The notes: generated from the letters alone by a model not told the origin. A stretch of DNA of 64,000 nt from Rutidosis leptorrhynchoides (GCF_046630445.1 NC_092343.1:139927501-139991500), one strand, 5' to 3'. Shown: positions 21,118 to 32,123, numbered from the stretch's first letter. A program made the numbers and translations.

Positions 21118-23500
21118 TGTAGCGACCCCGACAAATCGTCAAGTGACGGCGTCGGCTACGTGGGTCCCATTACCTGATTATAAGTCTTTAAGATAACGTT
21201 TGACCAAAATATGTCGCCTTCATTTCAAAATAAAGATTGTTTCAAAGTTTACAAGAATTGTTCAACCAAAAGTTAAGTTACAACGTTATACGTACGATTG
21301 AAATCTAGGCGACACGGTTTAAAGTAAAGTCAAAAGACGCTCCATGAAAAGCATGTATACTCGACATCCAAAGCAAGTATCAAATAATGAGCGGAAGCAT
21401 GTATCACATATCGTGCAAGACCTGAGAAAAACATAGAAATCTGTCAACGAAAAACGTTGGTGAAATCATAGGTTTAGTAAGTAAATTGTATTGAACCACA
21501 AGGTTCTTTAAGAATTGCTCAACCAGAATCATTCACATTCCAAAATAGTATTTGTATCACGAGCACCCAATTATCAAGGCTTAACCGAATCTTCCCTCTG
21601 AATTTTGAATTTAGTGTTAGAACTTACACTATACATTGTTGAAATTATATTTCATTCACTAACGGTAGCGAACCGTCTGAATGAGGGTTTGTTAAACCCG
21701 TATGGCCACACAACATAATTACACGCTTACACTTACACCCTGCAAGTGGAACTAATGATAATTGGATTGAGGACTTTTGTTCAAACTCGTATGCATCTTT
21801 GTATTCGTATTTGTTCACAATGTAAAAGCATGAAAAGTAAATAAGTATGAAATGTATGTGTTTCTCAGCCCACGATGTAAAGAATAAAAGTGATTGAAAA
21901 AGTGGGACTATGATCTCACCTTGAGTACAAGAGTTAATAAAGTACTTCAACAAGTAACCGTGTGCAAGGACAAGGCTAGTCTTGACCTAAACATATAGGT
22001 TATATCAATAACGGTAACACAAACGGTCAAAGATGTTCAATTAGTCCTATGGCTCGTTACGACTCGATTATGAAGCATGTGAGTCAAATTGTCAAGTTTC
22101 ATGCAAGATACAAGTATAGAATCATGTTAGAAAGATTGCATAATTAATTGGTTAAGTTTGACAAAAAGTCAAACTTGGTCAAAGTCAACGAAAAAGTCAA
22201 CATGTTCGGGTCGGGTCTCGGACAAATTTTCTATGCTAGTTATTCATATATAAGCATGTTAGAACAAGTTGCATGCGAATTGGAAGTCTAAAACATGGCA
22301 AACATTTCACGTGAAACGGACATTGGAGACAGAAGCTGGGCACGGCTTATGCCGCGCCGCGGCCAGGCCTGTCGCGCCGCGACAATGGCCGTGGCCTGGT
22401 CCCAGGCCTGTTTCACTTGTTCAAGACTTGGTCAATTTTCAAACAAACGCAAAACTCAAACCGTAAACAACTAGAAGACGTATCTTATACCGTTGGAAAG
22501 CTCTTTTGACAAGGAACACAACTAAACATGTTTCACCAAACAAAAACATCGTTTATAATAGCCGAAAACTCATCAAGTGATCATTAAACGTTCATTTTTA
22601 AGGTTTCAAGTTCTTCAAATGCAATTTGAGTTTCGGGAAACCAATTCACACATATAATATGCCGTTTTGAAGGTAATGAAACATACATTACAACTAAACA
22701 CTAATAATTAACATTCCATGGCATTCAAGCATCCAAAAATTCATGTCAAGAACTATCAAACCCTAGTCAAACATCTCAAAATCAATAATCATGTTTTTGG
22801 AGTTTCCTTAATCAACCTATACATCAAAATGAAGCTAATGATACTAGTAACACTTTTAAAACATGCACTTTAACAATCTAACAACATTTGTTCATCCAAA
22901 ATCAAGGATTTAGCAAGTAATTTCATATTGAACTAGTTACACCAAAAATAACGAATCGAGCATACAAATTACATACACGACATCACAATGAGCCATAGAC
23001 ACTAATTAACAACTTTATAACTCAAAAATCTCAAGAACACATAAAATTAGTGATTTTAGAAAGTTACCCAAACGAGATGAGGTTGGTATGAAATCGAAGA
23101 GGAAGATGCAAGGATTCCAAATATGTAATTTGTTTTGTTGTAAGTCTCCTAGATCGAATTTAGATGATGATTTTATGAAGTTGGGGTTTGTGTGTGTGTT
23201 CTTGCTAGAGAGAAAGAGAGAGAGAGGGAGATGGTTGAATGGTGGTGATTGGGGTGGACTAGTTGACCTAGTCAACTAGTTTGCCCCGTGTCAATTTTAG
23301 TCCCTCGAGTTTAGAAGCGGGTGCGGGATTTAACCGATCGAATATTTTTAAAACGCAAGTTAACGAGAGATGTTATAATTAAATAACGAGAATATTATGA
23401 ACGTTCGTCAACGGAGTCGACGAATTTAAATACGAAAGATATTATTTAAAAAAAAAGACGGTGTTAAAATAAATTTAACGGAAAAACGCGGGATGTTACA
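21118..23500 (-). repeat. 5' LTR of the Ty3 element
   Basis: On the element strand it reads TGTAACATCCCGCG...GGGTCGCTACA. It is long for the group (2383 bp) and contains a GC-rich palindromic patch (about 22335-22400) in otherwise AT-rich DNA. Short ORFs inside are repeated identically in the other LTR simply because the LTRs are copies. Confidence 0.93.
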
Positions 23501-23789
23501 TTCTCAAATCGAAATAAGCTCCTTTCCTTGGAATGGCATCAATGGTTGTTAAATCCGGGGTTCTATGTTGGTGGCACAATAGATAGACAAGGCGTGGGCT
23601 AAATTTTCCTTATCTTTTGCTGTGTAATATAGTTTGTATTGTATAGTTTTCAGTTTTTTACCTCTTCGATGGTTGCGGTTTGGGTTTTGTACAGAAGTGT
23701 GCCCATACCTCGTTATTCCTTGGCTTTGTAATTTTCTCGGTTGTTTAATTCAATTTTGCTTGCTTTTCAAAAAAAAATACCCTTCCATT

Positions 23790-26230
23790 CAATTTTATAT
23801 TTAAATATCCTACAAATTAGGGAACGAAATAGTTGTAGTCAAATTGTTTAATTTAGATAAATACCGCAATTAATTAGTAATGATTTGAGCGTATAGATTG
23901 ATATCCAAATTAAATGTGAAGTCAACTATCCCATGTCTTTTGTTAAGGATTATTATGAGTGATTTATGAATTATGAATTTTGAATTTGAATTGATTGACT
24001 ATTATAATTATAATATAATTATAATAATTAATAATTAATAATTAATCATTAATCATTAATATTCGTTCCCAGTTTATTGTACAATCAGTCCTTTTCTTAG
24101 CTTTGAGAACAATAATATACTCCGTAACTGAGGACACTTGACATCTTAAAGCTGATTACAATTTGATTTCCCGTAATTCAAGGGATTTTTGAACCCAACC
24201 AAATCGAAAATTATGGGTTGTGATATTAATCCGTGTATATCCCTATTACAACTCTGCATTTTTTTGCTGTAAATATATTATAGCTCTACTAACCAATATT
24301 CACTGCAAAATATAGCAAATCGAACAACATTTGCTCTCTTTCAATCACTCTAAGTCCCCATATATTGTATGTTGTTTGCTTAAGAATTCTTTTCTCTTTA
24401 ATAATTCAAACATATATATACATACAAAGTTATATTTGTTACTAACTAAAAATTTACATGCAGTTTTTGGCGGGCAGACGCGGATAAGGTCGAGTTTCTG
24501 GTATTATTCTTAAATGCACTTTTGAATGATGAAAGTATTCTGATTTATATAGGTCATGTTACATTGTGGAAAGTAAAATTTTCATGATTCGGAATCCGGA
24601 ATCTACCCTGTTGATCTTGCCCAATGGTGGGTTTAATTAGTATCATTATTATACGTTTACGGACTCTTTCGAAGGTGTTCGATTCTATTGGATCATGATT
24701 CAATCGGTTTTCCATATTCTGATCCCCTGTTCGTTAAATCGGCTTTATATAACGCGAATTCTTACCTATTATTGTATTCTTCAAAATCATCTATATTTTG
24801 CATATTGTTTTTGTGTTTCTTCTTTTAGATTGCAGCTACACGAGCATTGGCAAGAGGAACCCATTACAATTCAGTCCCCAATATGTTGATCGAGATACCT
24901 TAAAATATAACTTTTGAATTTGAAACTAATATGATTGTTATGGTATTTCAATGGAAATTAATAATATGTTATGAAAAGTCGGGATATAATCTATTAATAA
25001 TGCACATTAGAGTATTCGAGTAGTTGTGCACTATTAAAAGAATTTATAAAGCTGAAGTGATTATATAAAAAAAATGAATGCATAGCTTGCTATTAACGAA
25101 TAAATACAAGACATTGATCAAGCTTCTCTAATTATTAGATTATATTGATATTTATTTTGTTTTTAGTTTTATAATTTTTGTTTGATTTGGTGATTTTTGG
25201 ATTTCTGATCGTTATGCATATGGTCTTAAAGGATCTGTAGGATATTGCTAATACAAATCATGAGGTATTAGTTTTTGCTGAAAAACTGTCATTTTTGTAA
25301 ACCATATTTGGGATGGATGGATGCAATATTTTTAAACAGTTTGTTTATTGTATGGTCATCGCTGACTACAGTTTGGTTTATTTCAATTGATTTTATTTGA
25401 TTGTTAGTTGTCTGTGTAGATGCATTGTGCGAAAAGTGGTGAAGATAGTTTATAGACATAATCAATATCTTTTCTATATTACCACATATGTGATGAGTCG
25501 AATCATTTGCACGATGTGGTGAAGCACATAAGTTCTATCACATATGGTAAATTTTACTAATTGATTTTAATGAGGCTTTTAATATATTACGGGTATTGAA
25601 GTGTTTAATCCTGTTCATTAGCGTATGGAGCAACCTCAAATGTCGTTAAGAAGCGACTTGAATAAAAGAATCCGGTAAATCGTTACTGTAAGTCCTATTT
25701 GCATTTAGTTAGCCAAACTAAAAATTCCATGTTTGATTTGTTGAGACATGAGTTGACCAGTCACTTTTGTTTGGATAAGTCATATGCACAGGTTTTTTCC
25801 TTAAGGTAATGAGGATGAATGTTTGCTTGATGGTTTAATGAATACGTTAGATGAGGCTGATTCAAGTATGTGTTTAGATTGGTAATGACATTGTGTACTA
25901 GAGTTTTTTTTTAAAACTACTTGAAATTTGTTGATAAATCGTTTATTGGCATATATAGTTGTTTCAGCTTCAGCCTTTTCCATACGAAAACATTGATGGG
26001 CTTATCTGACTTATCAGATGGTCTGAATAGTGAAATTGGACGGGGTAATTTTAGATCATCACATATGCCTAGAACGAATTATGAGATTGATCTCAGTATA
26101 TTAATCGATCATATCATAATAGTTGAATTATTAAATTGTTGTTCATCATTTTATTTTTTACTTGGTATATTAATCGATCATATCATAATAGTTGAATTGT
26201 TAAATTGCTATTAAAAATGTCTTTTAACTA
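23790..26230. other. Helitron body with exon-like scraps
   Basis: AT-rich, including (AATT/AATA)n at 24000-24060. Two acceptor-like sites precede short open stretches on the plus strand: TTCTTCTTTTAG at about 24828 followed by IAATRALARGTHYNSV, and ACATGCAG at about 24464 followed by a 25-base exon-like piece. They could be gene fragments captured by the Helitron, but the source was not recognised. A ~67-bp unit around 'ttaatcgatcatatcataatag' is tandemly duplicated at 26097-26215. Confidence 0.35.
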
Positions 26231-26259
26231 AACCCGCAAATTTGCGGGTCTTTAACTAG

Positions 26260-26587
26260 TACATTAATTAAAAAATTAACAATATAATTTATTTATTAAA
26301 AACTATTCAAATAGATTCTAAACGAAATTATTTTTAGTTTTATGAATATTCAAATAGAATCTAAGCGAAATTTAATTTTATTACCACACATCTAGCATGA
26401 CGATCTTACTAAAACATAGAAGATTGCGATATTTTTTATCTTCTGAATAAAATAGTCAAAAATTGAATCAAAGTTCATCCAAAAATGGAAATTTTATCAT
26501 GTTATTAGATATGTATATGTTTAAGTTCTGCTGCAACACTAAATAAATAAATAATACGAGTAATTATTTTGTAAGGAATAAAGTATT
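26260..26587. other. start of TNL intron 1, no features
   Basis: AT-rich sequence between the Helitron end and the TIR-exon donor. Contains a near-duplicate phrase 'attcaaatagattctaaacgaaa' (26306 and 26347). Probably the original intron. Confidence 0.5.
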
Positions 26588-26591
26588 TTAC

Positions 26592-27124
26592 CTGCCCTTT
26601 ACATTGAGACCAGTTAAATTAGAAACTTTTGTAAGTGCTTCCTTCCATATTTCAATCTTCTCAGCTAATACACTTTTCTTCTCCACATCTGTCTCTGCTT
26701 CCATCTTCTGTTTATGTTGTGCTATTGCATCTCCGAAGCTGTTTTGTTGCTTCCTGACGTCGGTGGGCTCTACATGATAGAAGATGGGGATAACTATTTG
26801 ATTAAACTTCGTATGTCGGTCTACAATCAATACAAGTTCTTCAAGGCACCATGTCGAAAAGGCATAATTCTTTGACAATACGATAACAGAAGCCCTTGAT
26901 GATTTAATTGCGGTCTCCAATTCTGGTTTCAAATAATGCCCGGTTGGAATTAACTCGTTGTCTAAAAAGGTTTTGAGATTGGCGTCCTCAAGGGCTTTGT
27001 GGAGGTGATTTGTGAAGCTAAGACGAGTATCAACACCTCGAAAGCTCAAAAAGACATCATACTTTTCATCATGATTATAATTACTAGATGAAGATTGACC
27101 TGAAATATCTTTGAGAATAACCAT
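26592..27124 (-). CDS. TNL exon 1: intact TIR domain
   Basis: The 178-codon frame starts with ATG at 27124 and runs to the donor at 26591/26590. Residues 1-20 are a Ser/Asn-rich leader; the TIR begins at YDVFLSFRG (22-30) with the VDTR box, followed by FTNHLHKAL, the BB-loop region FLDNELIPTG, an IVLSKNYAFSTWCLEEL segment and IPIFYHVEPTDVR. The catalytic glutamate of plant TIR NADases corresponds to E96 in WCLEEL and is present. No frameshift or stop interrupts the domain, in contrast to the NB-ARC exon. Without splicing the frame stops at TAA 26588-26590, three codons after the domain ends, so intron retention or early polyadenylation would give a TIR-only protein, a type known in plants. 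A TATA box sits about 85 bp upstream. Confidence 0.92.
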
Positions 27125-27207
27125 TTTAGTGAAATGTGAAGTGAAAAAGAGTAATTTGAGAAATTAGTTGCAAAGAATATAATTTGTATTAGGACCATAA
27201 AACCGTG

Positions 27208-27215
27208 TTTTTATA
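27208..27215 (-). promoter_or_regulatory. TATA box of the TNL
   Basis: The minus strand reads TATAAAAA about 85 bp upstream of the TIR-exon ATG, inside GGAATATAAAAACACGG. Spacing suits a TATA box plus a short 5' UTR. It is the only good TATA motif in the 200 bp before the ATG. Confidence 0.55.
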
Positions 27216-28315
27216 TTCCATCACTTTTCAGGTCAATGATCCAAGTCAACTAATTCTCATATTGAAAATGTCAAGAAACTTACAAAAATTATAGGGTGTA
27301 AATCAGTCGAGTTACTCGCGAGCTACTCGAGTTAGACTCATTATGAGTTCGATTCGACCCGAGTTTAAATGAGCTCGAACCTGAACTTCAACAAAAATTT
27401 TAGATCGTTTGATATACGAGTTCGAGTTCGAGCTTCTTATATCGAGCACAAACATGCTCTCGATCCTACACAAATCTCTCATTTATTTACATTAAATATT
27501 ATTTTTTATAAATACTAATTATTCATATATAATAATAATAACTTGAAAAAACTGACGCAAATGGTCCATGTGATTTGTATCAAACTAGAAAAAATTCGAC
27601 CGCGCGTTGCTGCGGTTGTATTCAACGCGCGGTCGAATTTGGATATACGTTGTTTTGTGCCTAATATATCCAATACGTTGAGTTGTTTGTTGTGCATGTG
27701 TATGTATATGTATGAAATATAGCCTGAAATATTTAGTGTTTTTTTAATGATGTCCGTTTCGTGCGTAATTAGTCCCGTTGTGTTCGTTAGATTTTTTCTA
27801 GTTGAACGGTGATTTCGAAAATATTTAACTCGCACCGAGCGAGAAGATAGGTCCCGTTAAAAATTCGGGTGAAATTATTTTCTTTTATTTTAATAAAATT
27901 ATGTATTTATGCTTTCTACCCCTAAAAAGGTGTAAAGTTGAGGGCCCGTTGTGTAAATTGAGCTGAATTTGAGTGGCCGTTTGTAGTGTGAACGCAAACT
28001 CAAAACGACAATAAAAAATAATTGAAACTACAAGTTTCCCCATGTGCTTTAGCTGGAGACCCGCGAATTCGCGGAGTTTTGTGAGGGTTCAATCAAAAGT
28101 AATGTTTATAATGAATGTATTAAATTAAAGTAGTAATGTTAGTTGTCTTATATAAGTTATATACATTTATTAACCATATGTATATGTATCTTACAATGAA
28201 AGTAGACATATTAGAAAGAGAATAACAAAGGATGAGCAATTTCCAAAAAATTAAGAATATGTATAAATAACATAACAATGTAATACATATTACGGAGTAT
28301 TATTTAAGAAAAAGT
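27216..28315. other. upstream region of the TNL with hairpin-bearing TE termini
   Basis: No genes seen. A 'ctcgag/gagctcg'-rich stretch (27300-27450) looks like a MITE. At 27585-27645 a strong inverted repeat (AAATTCGACCGCGCGTTG ... CAACGCGCGGTCGAATTT) is followed on the minus strand by CTAGT, and at 28049-28075 CCGCGAATTCGCGG is followed on the minus strand by CTAA; both resemble Helitron 3' ends in reverse orientation. No matching 5' ends were identified. Confidence 0.4.
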
Positions 28316-28324
28316 TTAAAACAA

Positions 28325-29077
28325 AGGAAATTGGCTCAAATACACTTTTTTTAAAGTTTTATTTCAAAATACACTTTTTGTAAAAAAAATTATCTTTTTA
28401 CACCATTGGGTAGACCAAAGTGTTGGTCGACCACCATATACCTTGGTCGACCACATCATTTTTCAAGGTGGTCGACCAAGCTTCATTGAGGTCTCGGTCG
28501 ACTACTATGTAAACATGGTCGACTATCTCTCATGTTTTCATGGTCGACTACCCCAACAAAAAATAACGCGGGCGACCCAAATGGTGGTCGACTACCCAAA
28601 TCCATGTTGAAACAAACAAGTAGTGGTATTCTTCTATTTTCTTTATTTTTTCTTTTTACAAATGTCGCTGCTGGTCGTTGCTGGACATGCTAAAACAATT
28701 GTTTGCCACATCTTCATTAAATAATTAAATAATTAGTAAGTCAAATATATCAAGCCATGTTTTATATTCATATTTTCTTATTCAAGTTTAAACCTTCAGA
28801 TGTGTGTCAGGATTCCACATGGATTTGGGTAGTCGACCACCATTTGGGTCGCCCGCGTTATTTTTGTGGGGTAGTCGACCATAAAAACATGAGAGGTAGT
28901 CGACCATATTTACACAGTAGTCGACCGAGACCTCAATGAAGCTTGGTCGACCACCTTGAAAAATGAGGTGGTCGACCAACACTTTAGTCTACCCAATGGT
29001 GTAAAAAGACAATTTTTTTACAAAAAGTGTATTTTGAAATAAAACTTTAAAAAAAAGTGTATTTGAGCCAATTTCCC
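28325..29077. mobile_element. 753-bp Mutator-like MITE with ~270-bp inverted arms rich in GTCGAC
   Basis: Arms 28325-28607 and 28817-29077 are inverted copies; they begin (A/G)GGAAATTGGCTCAAATACA and meet around a ~210-bp unpaired centre. A perfect 9-bp direct repeat TTAAAACAA (28316-28324, 29078-29086) flanks it, as for Mutator-like elements. GTCGAC occurs seven times in the left arm and six in the right, at irregular spacing inside GGTCGACCA-type words. No transposase. The short ORFs read across it are artefacts of the arms. Confidence 0.88.
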
Positions 29078-29086
29078 TTAAAACAA

Positions 29087-31189
29087 TGGTAACAAATAAA
29101 AACATAACCACAGGAGAAAGCTTCCCTCCTATTAGCTATGACTACTTTTTCACATAGCTGCATATATTCTAGTTGTTACCTCAAACCAATAGATCAACTG
29201 CCAATGTGCTCGTTTATAGGAGAGTTTTCTCGTTTAAAAAAAAAAGTGGATCAACTGCCACAATATTGTTGGACAAATAGCATGCCACCTACTAAAAATG
29301 AATGAACATATGACAATCATCAATCTCCCGGATTCAAAGACACTTCGACAAATAGCATGCCACCTTCATAAATACATTCATTATCATTATCGTTATCATT
29401 ATACTAACTGTAACAAAAACCACATTATAATATAATATCACATTATTAATTCAATTCAATATATAATTAAAAGTGGATATATGGTAACCTTCAAGATCTA
29501 CGTATAATATTGTCACGAAATTCATGTTTCTACATTGGCCAAGACTAAAAATAAATAGAACCTAAAGTAGCACAAATAGGTGATTATTAAATTGGTCAAA
29601 TACTCATATGTGGTTTAAACTTCAAACTTGTTTTTTTTTTTTTTTTTTAATTTATCAAGAATCTTATATATTGAAAATGGTTAATATTATTGTTAGGGGC
29701 TTAAACCCACCCGACCCACTATTCTTTCATCTCTGACAAATCAAGTAATTACTTAGAGCATTTTTTCCATACAATAATGAATAATAAAACTTAATAAAAT
29801 GATAAGTAGAAGCAAACCTGTGTCTCTATATAGTGTCTTGCATTGAGGGCATGATTGCTCGGGATTATTTTTTCATCCTTACTTTCAGCTTTTCATCCTT
29901 ACTCAAGGCTAACATCAAAGTATCAATACTTATACACCATAAAGCAATTCCATATATATGCGAATCATTTGTTTAAAAAGAGTAATATGTGAGCATAATC
30001 CTTGTTGGCTCTAATGATTAACAATTTGCGTAGTTATACTCATTTATTAACATATTACACCTACTCACCGGATGAGTGAAAGTATGCCGCCTCTATTGAG
30101 ATCTATATGTTGTCAAAATTACTTCAGATTTAGTTTCGCATTAATTTGACCTCAGAAGTTAGCAGTGTACATGTTTTAATGTTGGGAAAGAAATGCCAAT
30201 GGTAGGTACTTAAGGTTAAAAAGTCAAACATAAAGTAAAAGATGATACCTGCTTATGTCCTAATTCAGACTCATCACTCCACCAACCTTCTGTTTCAATC
30301 CATTTTACTGGATTTGTTAAGAGGGTTATCAACTTCTCTAAGCATAAAAACACATCAAACCATTATCTTGTTCATGAGAATTGGATAGCAATATCTTCCA
30401 TTGCCTTTTTCCTAAGTAAATACACAGGTGACCCACTTAAACGGTTAGCACCACGTTTGTCTTCTCCCCCATCCTGATACACCTGCCTTGTTTAGCAACC
30501 AAAATTAAAAATCATGTCCACACCGAATTGAGCAACATAACAAAGAGAGCCACTAAATAGCATCTTTATATTAACAAAAAATGTAACACCTAAAAACATA
30601 AAAAACACATAATGAATGCCAATACTGAAAACTTCCGAGGCTAATTATCCAGCTCTAATTGTAAAATACAAAGACCTAAAGTAGGAATCAAAATCGACAT
30701 AAAACACACAAAGAAACTGACGAAAAAGAATTGTAAAACCACAAGCTTTCAGTCGAATTGAAATAGTAATGAAACAGAAAAAACACTCCGAATATAGAGA
30801 GAAAGTTAATCGAATATAAGGAATCATATTCCTTGACAAATGGGCCGTCATCAAAAAGCATTTCATTCATATTGTTCATGTGTTGTAATGATTCATAGCA
30901 TTCCACCTTCTATTAGTGCACACCAAACTCAACGAAATTAATAAGTCAATCAAACAACAAAAACTTCACATACTCAACAAAAAACTTCCATACACCTGAA
31001 ATTCTCCTTTTTTATAAAAAAAAAAATCACTTAGATACCAGGTGAAGACAACTATCCAGAAAACTTGACAAAAATAACAAAACTGCATATCTTTAAGAAC
31101 TTCAATTGTTTATGTTAGATGTACTCACCTGCTTTAATAGCTAACGGAAACGAAAAAACAACGTTCGTCGACCACATAGTAAAAGATGA
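29087..31189. other. mostly non-coding; a few exon-like stretches on the minus strand
   Basis: Besides the stretch at 30249-30490, the minus strand has an open piece at about 30830-30906 (ECYESLQHMNNMNEML) and a CxxC-containing piece near 29823-29868 (EQSCPQCKTLYRD) followed by a donor-like CAG|GTTTGC. None could be assigned. A poly(T) run lies at 29631-29648. Confidence 0.35.
30249..30490 (-). pseudogene. two unrecognised exon-like segments
   Basis: Segment 1 (about 30490-30370) reads VYQDGGEDKRGANRLSG and SPVYLLRKKAMEDIAIQFS before a stop. Segment 2 (about 30342-30249) follows acceptor-like TTTATGCTTAG and reads KLITLLTNPVKWIETEGWW, SDESELGHKQ, ending at a donor CAG|GTATCATC. Amino-acid composition (Trp, Lys, Glu) and splice signals look like real coding sequence, but the family was not recognised. 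They lie downstream of the Ca2+-ATPase remnant on the same strand, yet do not resemble P-type ATPases. Could be remnants of a captured or neighbouring gene. Confidence 0.35.
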
Positions 31190-31332
31190 ATACGCCTAGC
31201 TCTGTTCCCGCTATACCCATGGCGAATCAAGAATCTGATTCATGCAAAGCTGGAGCATTGTTGGTCTCGTCACCCGTAACTGCAACAACTTCAGATCAAC
31301 CATCAAATGCTTAACCAGCTCCAACTTGTATG

Positions 31333-32123
31333 TGTTGGAGTATGATACATACATAAGGCTAGCGGAAGCAATTTAAAACTTACAAAATCATACTCTTCCA
31401 AAGGATCATTGTACAAAATTTTAACAAACGAAACATAAAATTAATAAAGAGAAAGATAAAGATTACAACCTTTGTAGTCTTTGTTGAAGATCCTAGCTTG
31501 GAAAGAACCCAAATGAGAGCTCCTCTAAACGATTAACACCCAAAGTTCCAACCTTGTTTACATTTACACCTTTTAATTCACCAACACCCTTTTTCCCTTA
31601 TGTTTTCAAAACCACCGAAAAGAACACACACTTGTGTGAAGTATTTTAGATCTTTTAGTTTTGTTAAGCTACTGCCTTTTCTATTTTTAAAATTGACAGA
31701 AACTTGAAAAAAGGAATCTTAGAAACCGATACTTATCAAGTGTGCTCAATTCTTTTCTTGGTCAAAAACCCTTTTGTAAAAGGAAAAGGAGAGTGGGGTA
31801 TTTAAGATGCCAAGTATCGGCTCTTTTCAAGACAAGCATGCACATTTTGTTGCTTTTGAGATAAGCATGCTTAGAATTAATTAATTAATCAATTATTAAT
31901 TAATTAATATCAAAAATACATTTAATTTATTAAACCAATTGAGTTAATAAATTAACTCCCGATTAGAAGGTGTATCAAACAATTTACGATTAGCCTTTGT
32001 GTGTGACCGAATAGGATAAAATGGACTTTATATTATTTAATGTCATGGGCATACCTTCGGAATATATGTACCACGGTCAAATTACAGTTGAAATGTAACC
32101 AACCCGAGAACATATTTCCAACA
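31333..32123 (-). repeat. 3' LTR of the intact copia element
   Basis: 791 bp. On the element strand it is preceded by a purine tract AAGTGGGAGTC (32124-32134), the polypurine primer site. Confidence 0.95.

Larger units (their letters stand above)
14767..23500 (-). mobile_element. Ty3 (gypsy) LTR retrotransposon, recent, with intact gag and dead pol
   Basis: 8734 bp between 5-bp TSDs TTCTC (14762-14766, 23501-23505). Both LTRs are 2383 bp. Orientation is minus: the Met-tRNA primer site lies next to the right LTR and gag reads leftward from it. In every stretch compared the LTRs agree except 14940 (A) versus 21291 (C), so insertion was recent. Yet pol is shredded by stops and frameshifts while gag is an open 350-codon frame. 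The element must therefore have moved with enzymes supplied in trans. Confidence 0.93.
14412..23776 (+). mobile_element. 5'-truncated LINE (L1-type), split by a Ty3 element
   Basis: Two parts, 14412-14766 and 23506-23776, join across the Ty3 insertion. The first encodes the C-terminal zf-RVT domain of plant L1 reverse transcriptases: LDKRDIDLHSTLCPLC...HVFVQC (C-x2-C-x8-H-x4-C), then FWKCFLRWWGI and VLWKSRNAKVF. The second continues FGWFS-NRNKLLSLEWHQWL and a 3' UTR ending in poly(A) at about 23769-23776. A 13-bp TSD ATACCCTTCCATT is present at 14399-14411 and 23777-23789, which proves the two parts are one insertion. Only about 630 bp remain, as usual for target-primed reverse transcription that stops early. 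Confidence 0.9.
14237..26259 (+). mobile_element. non-autonomous Helitron, ~2.6 kb without nested insertions
   Basis: The 3' end is strong: an 18-bp perfect palindrome ACCCGCAAATTTGCGGGT (26232-26249), six spacer bases, then CTAG|T (26256-26260), the hallmark Helitron terminus. The best 5' partner is TCTCCCTACTTATTATAAG at 14237, starting with TC. Between them lie a LINE and, inside that, a Ty3 element; subtracting both leaves about 2.6 kb. No Rep/helicase coding sequence was found, so it would be mobilised in trans. The pairing of these two ends is inference; the end at 13535 is an alternative. It sits in intron 1 of the TNL, antisense to it. Confidence 0.55.
1131..27124 (-). pseudogene. TIR-NBS-LRR (TNL) resistance-type gene with a 22.5-kb intron 1; probably a pseudogene
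   Basis: TNLs are intracellular receptors: TIR has NADase activity after activation, NB-ARC is the nucleotide switch, LRR and the post-LRR C-JID sense effectors. Exons on the minus strand by reading frame and GT/AG: 27124-26592 (TIR), 4096-3245 (NB-ARC), 3140-2814 (first LRRs), 2720-1812 (LRRs), 1716-1131 (C-JID-like). The TIR exon ends ...GGC AG|GTAAAA and exon 2 starts TTTTTCAG|G CTA GAG, rejoining as R-L-E-T-E-F-I-K, the expected TIR/NB-ARC linker. Introns 2-4 are 75-110 bp, so intron 1 (26591-4097) is the anomaly, filled by nested transposons. The gene is damaged: exon 2 lacks about 100 residues including Walker B and shifts frame there. A transcript ending inside intron 1 could still give a TIR-only protein; that is inference. 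Confidence 0.85.

Noticed and set aside
25436-25475. Similarity of about 23 bases to the NB-ARC fragment at 395-440
   Set aside because: Too short, and similarity stops on both sides; kept only as a hint that the Helitron might have captured TNL sequence.
28757-28982. Opposed ORFs of 60 and 64 codons
   Set aside because: They fall on the inverted arm of the Mutator-like MITE and have no protein-like features.
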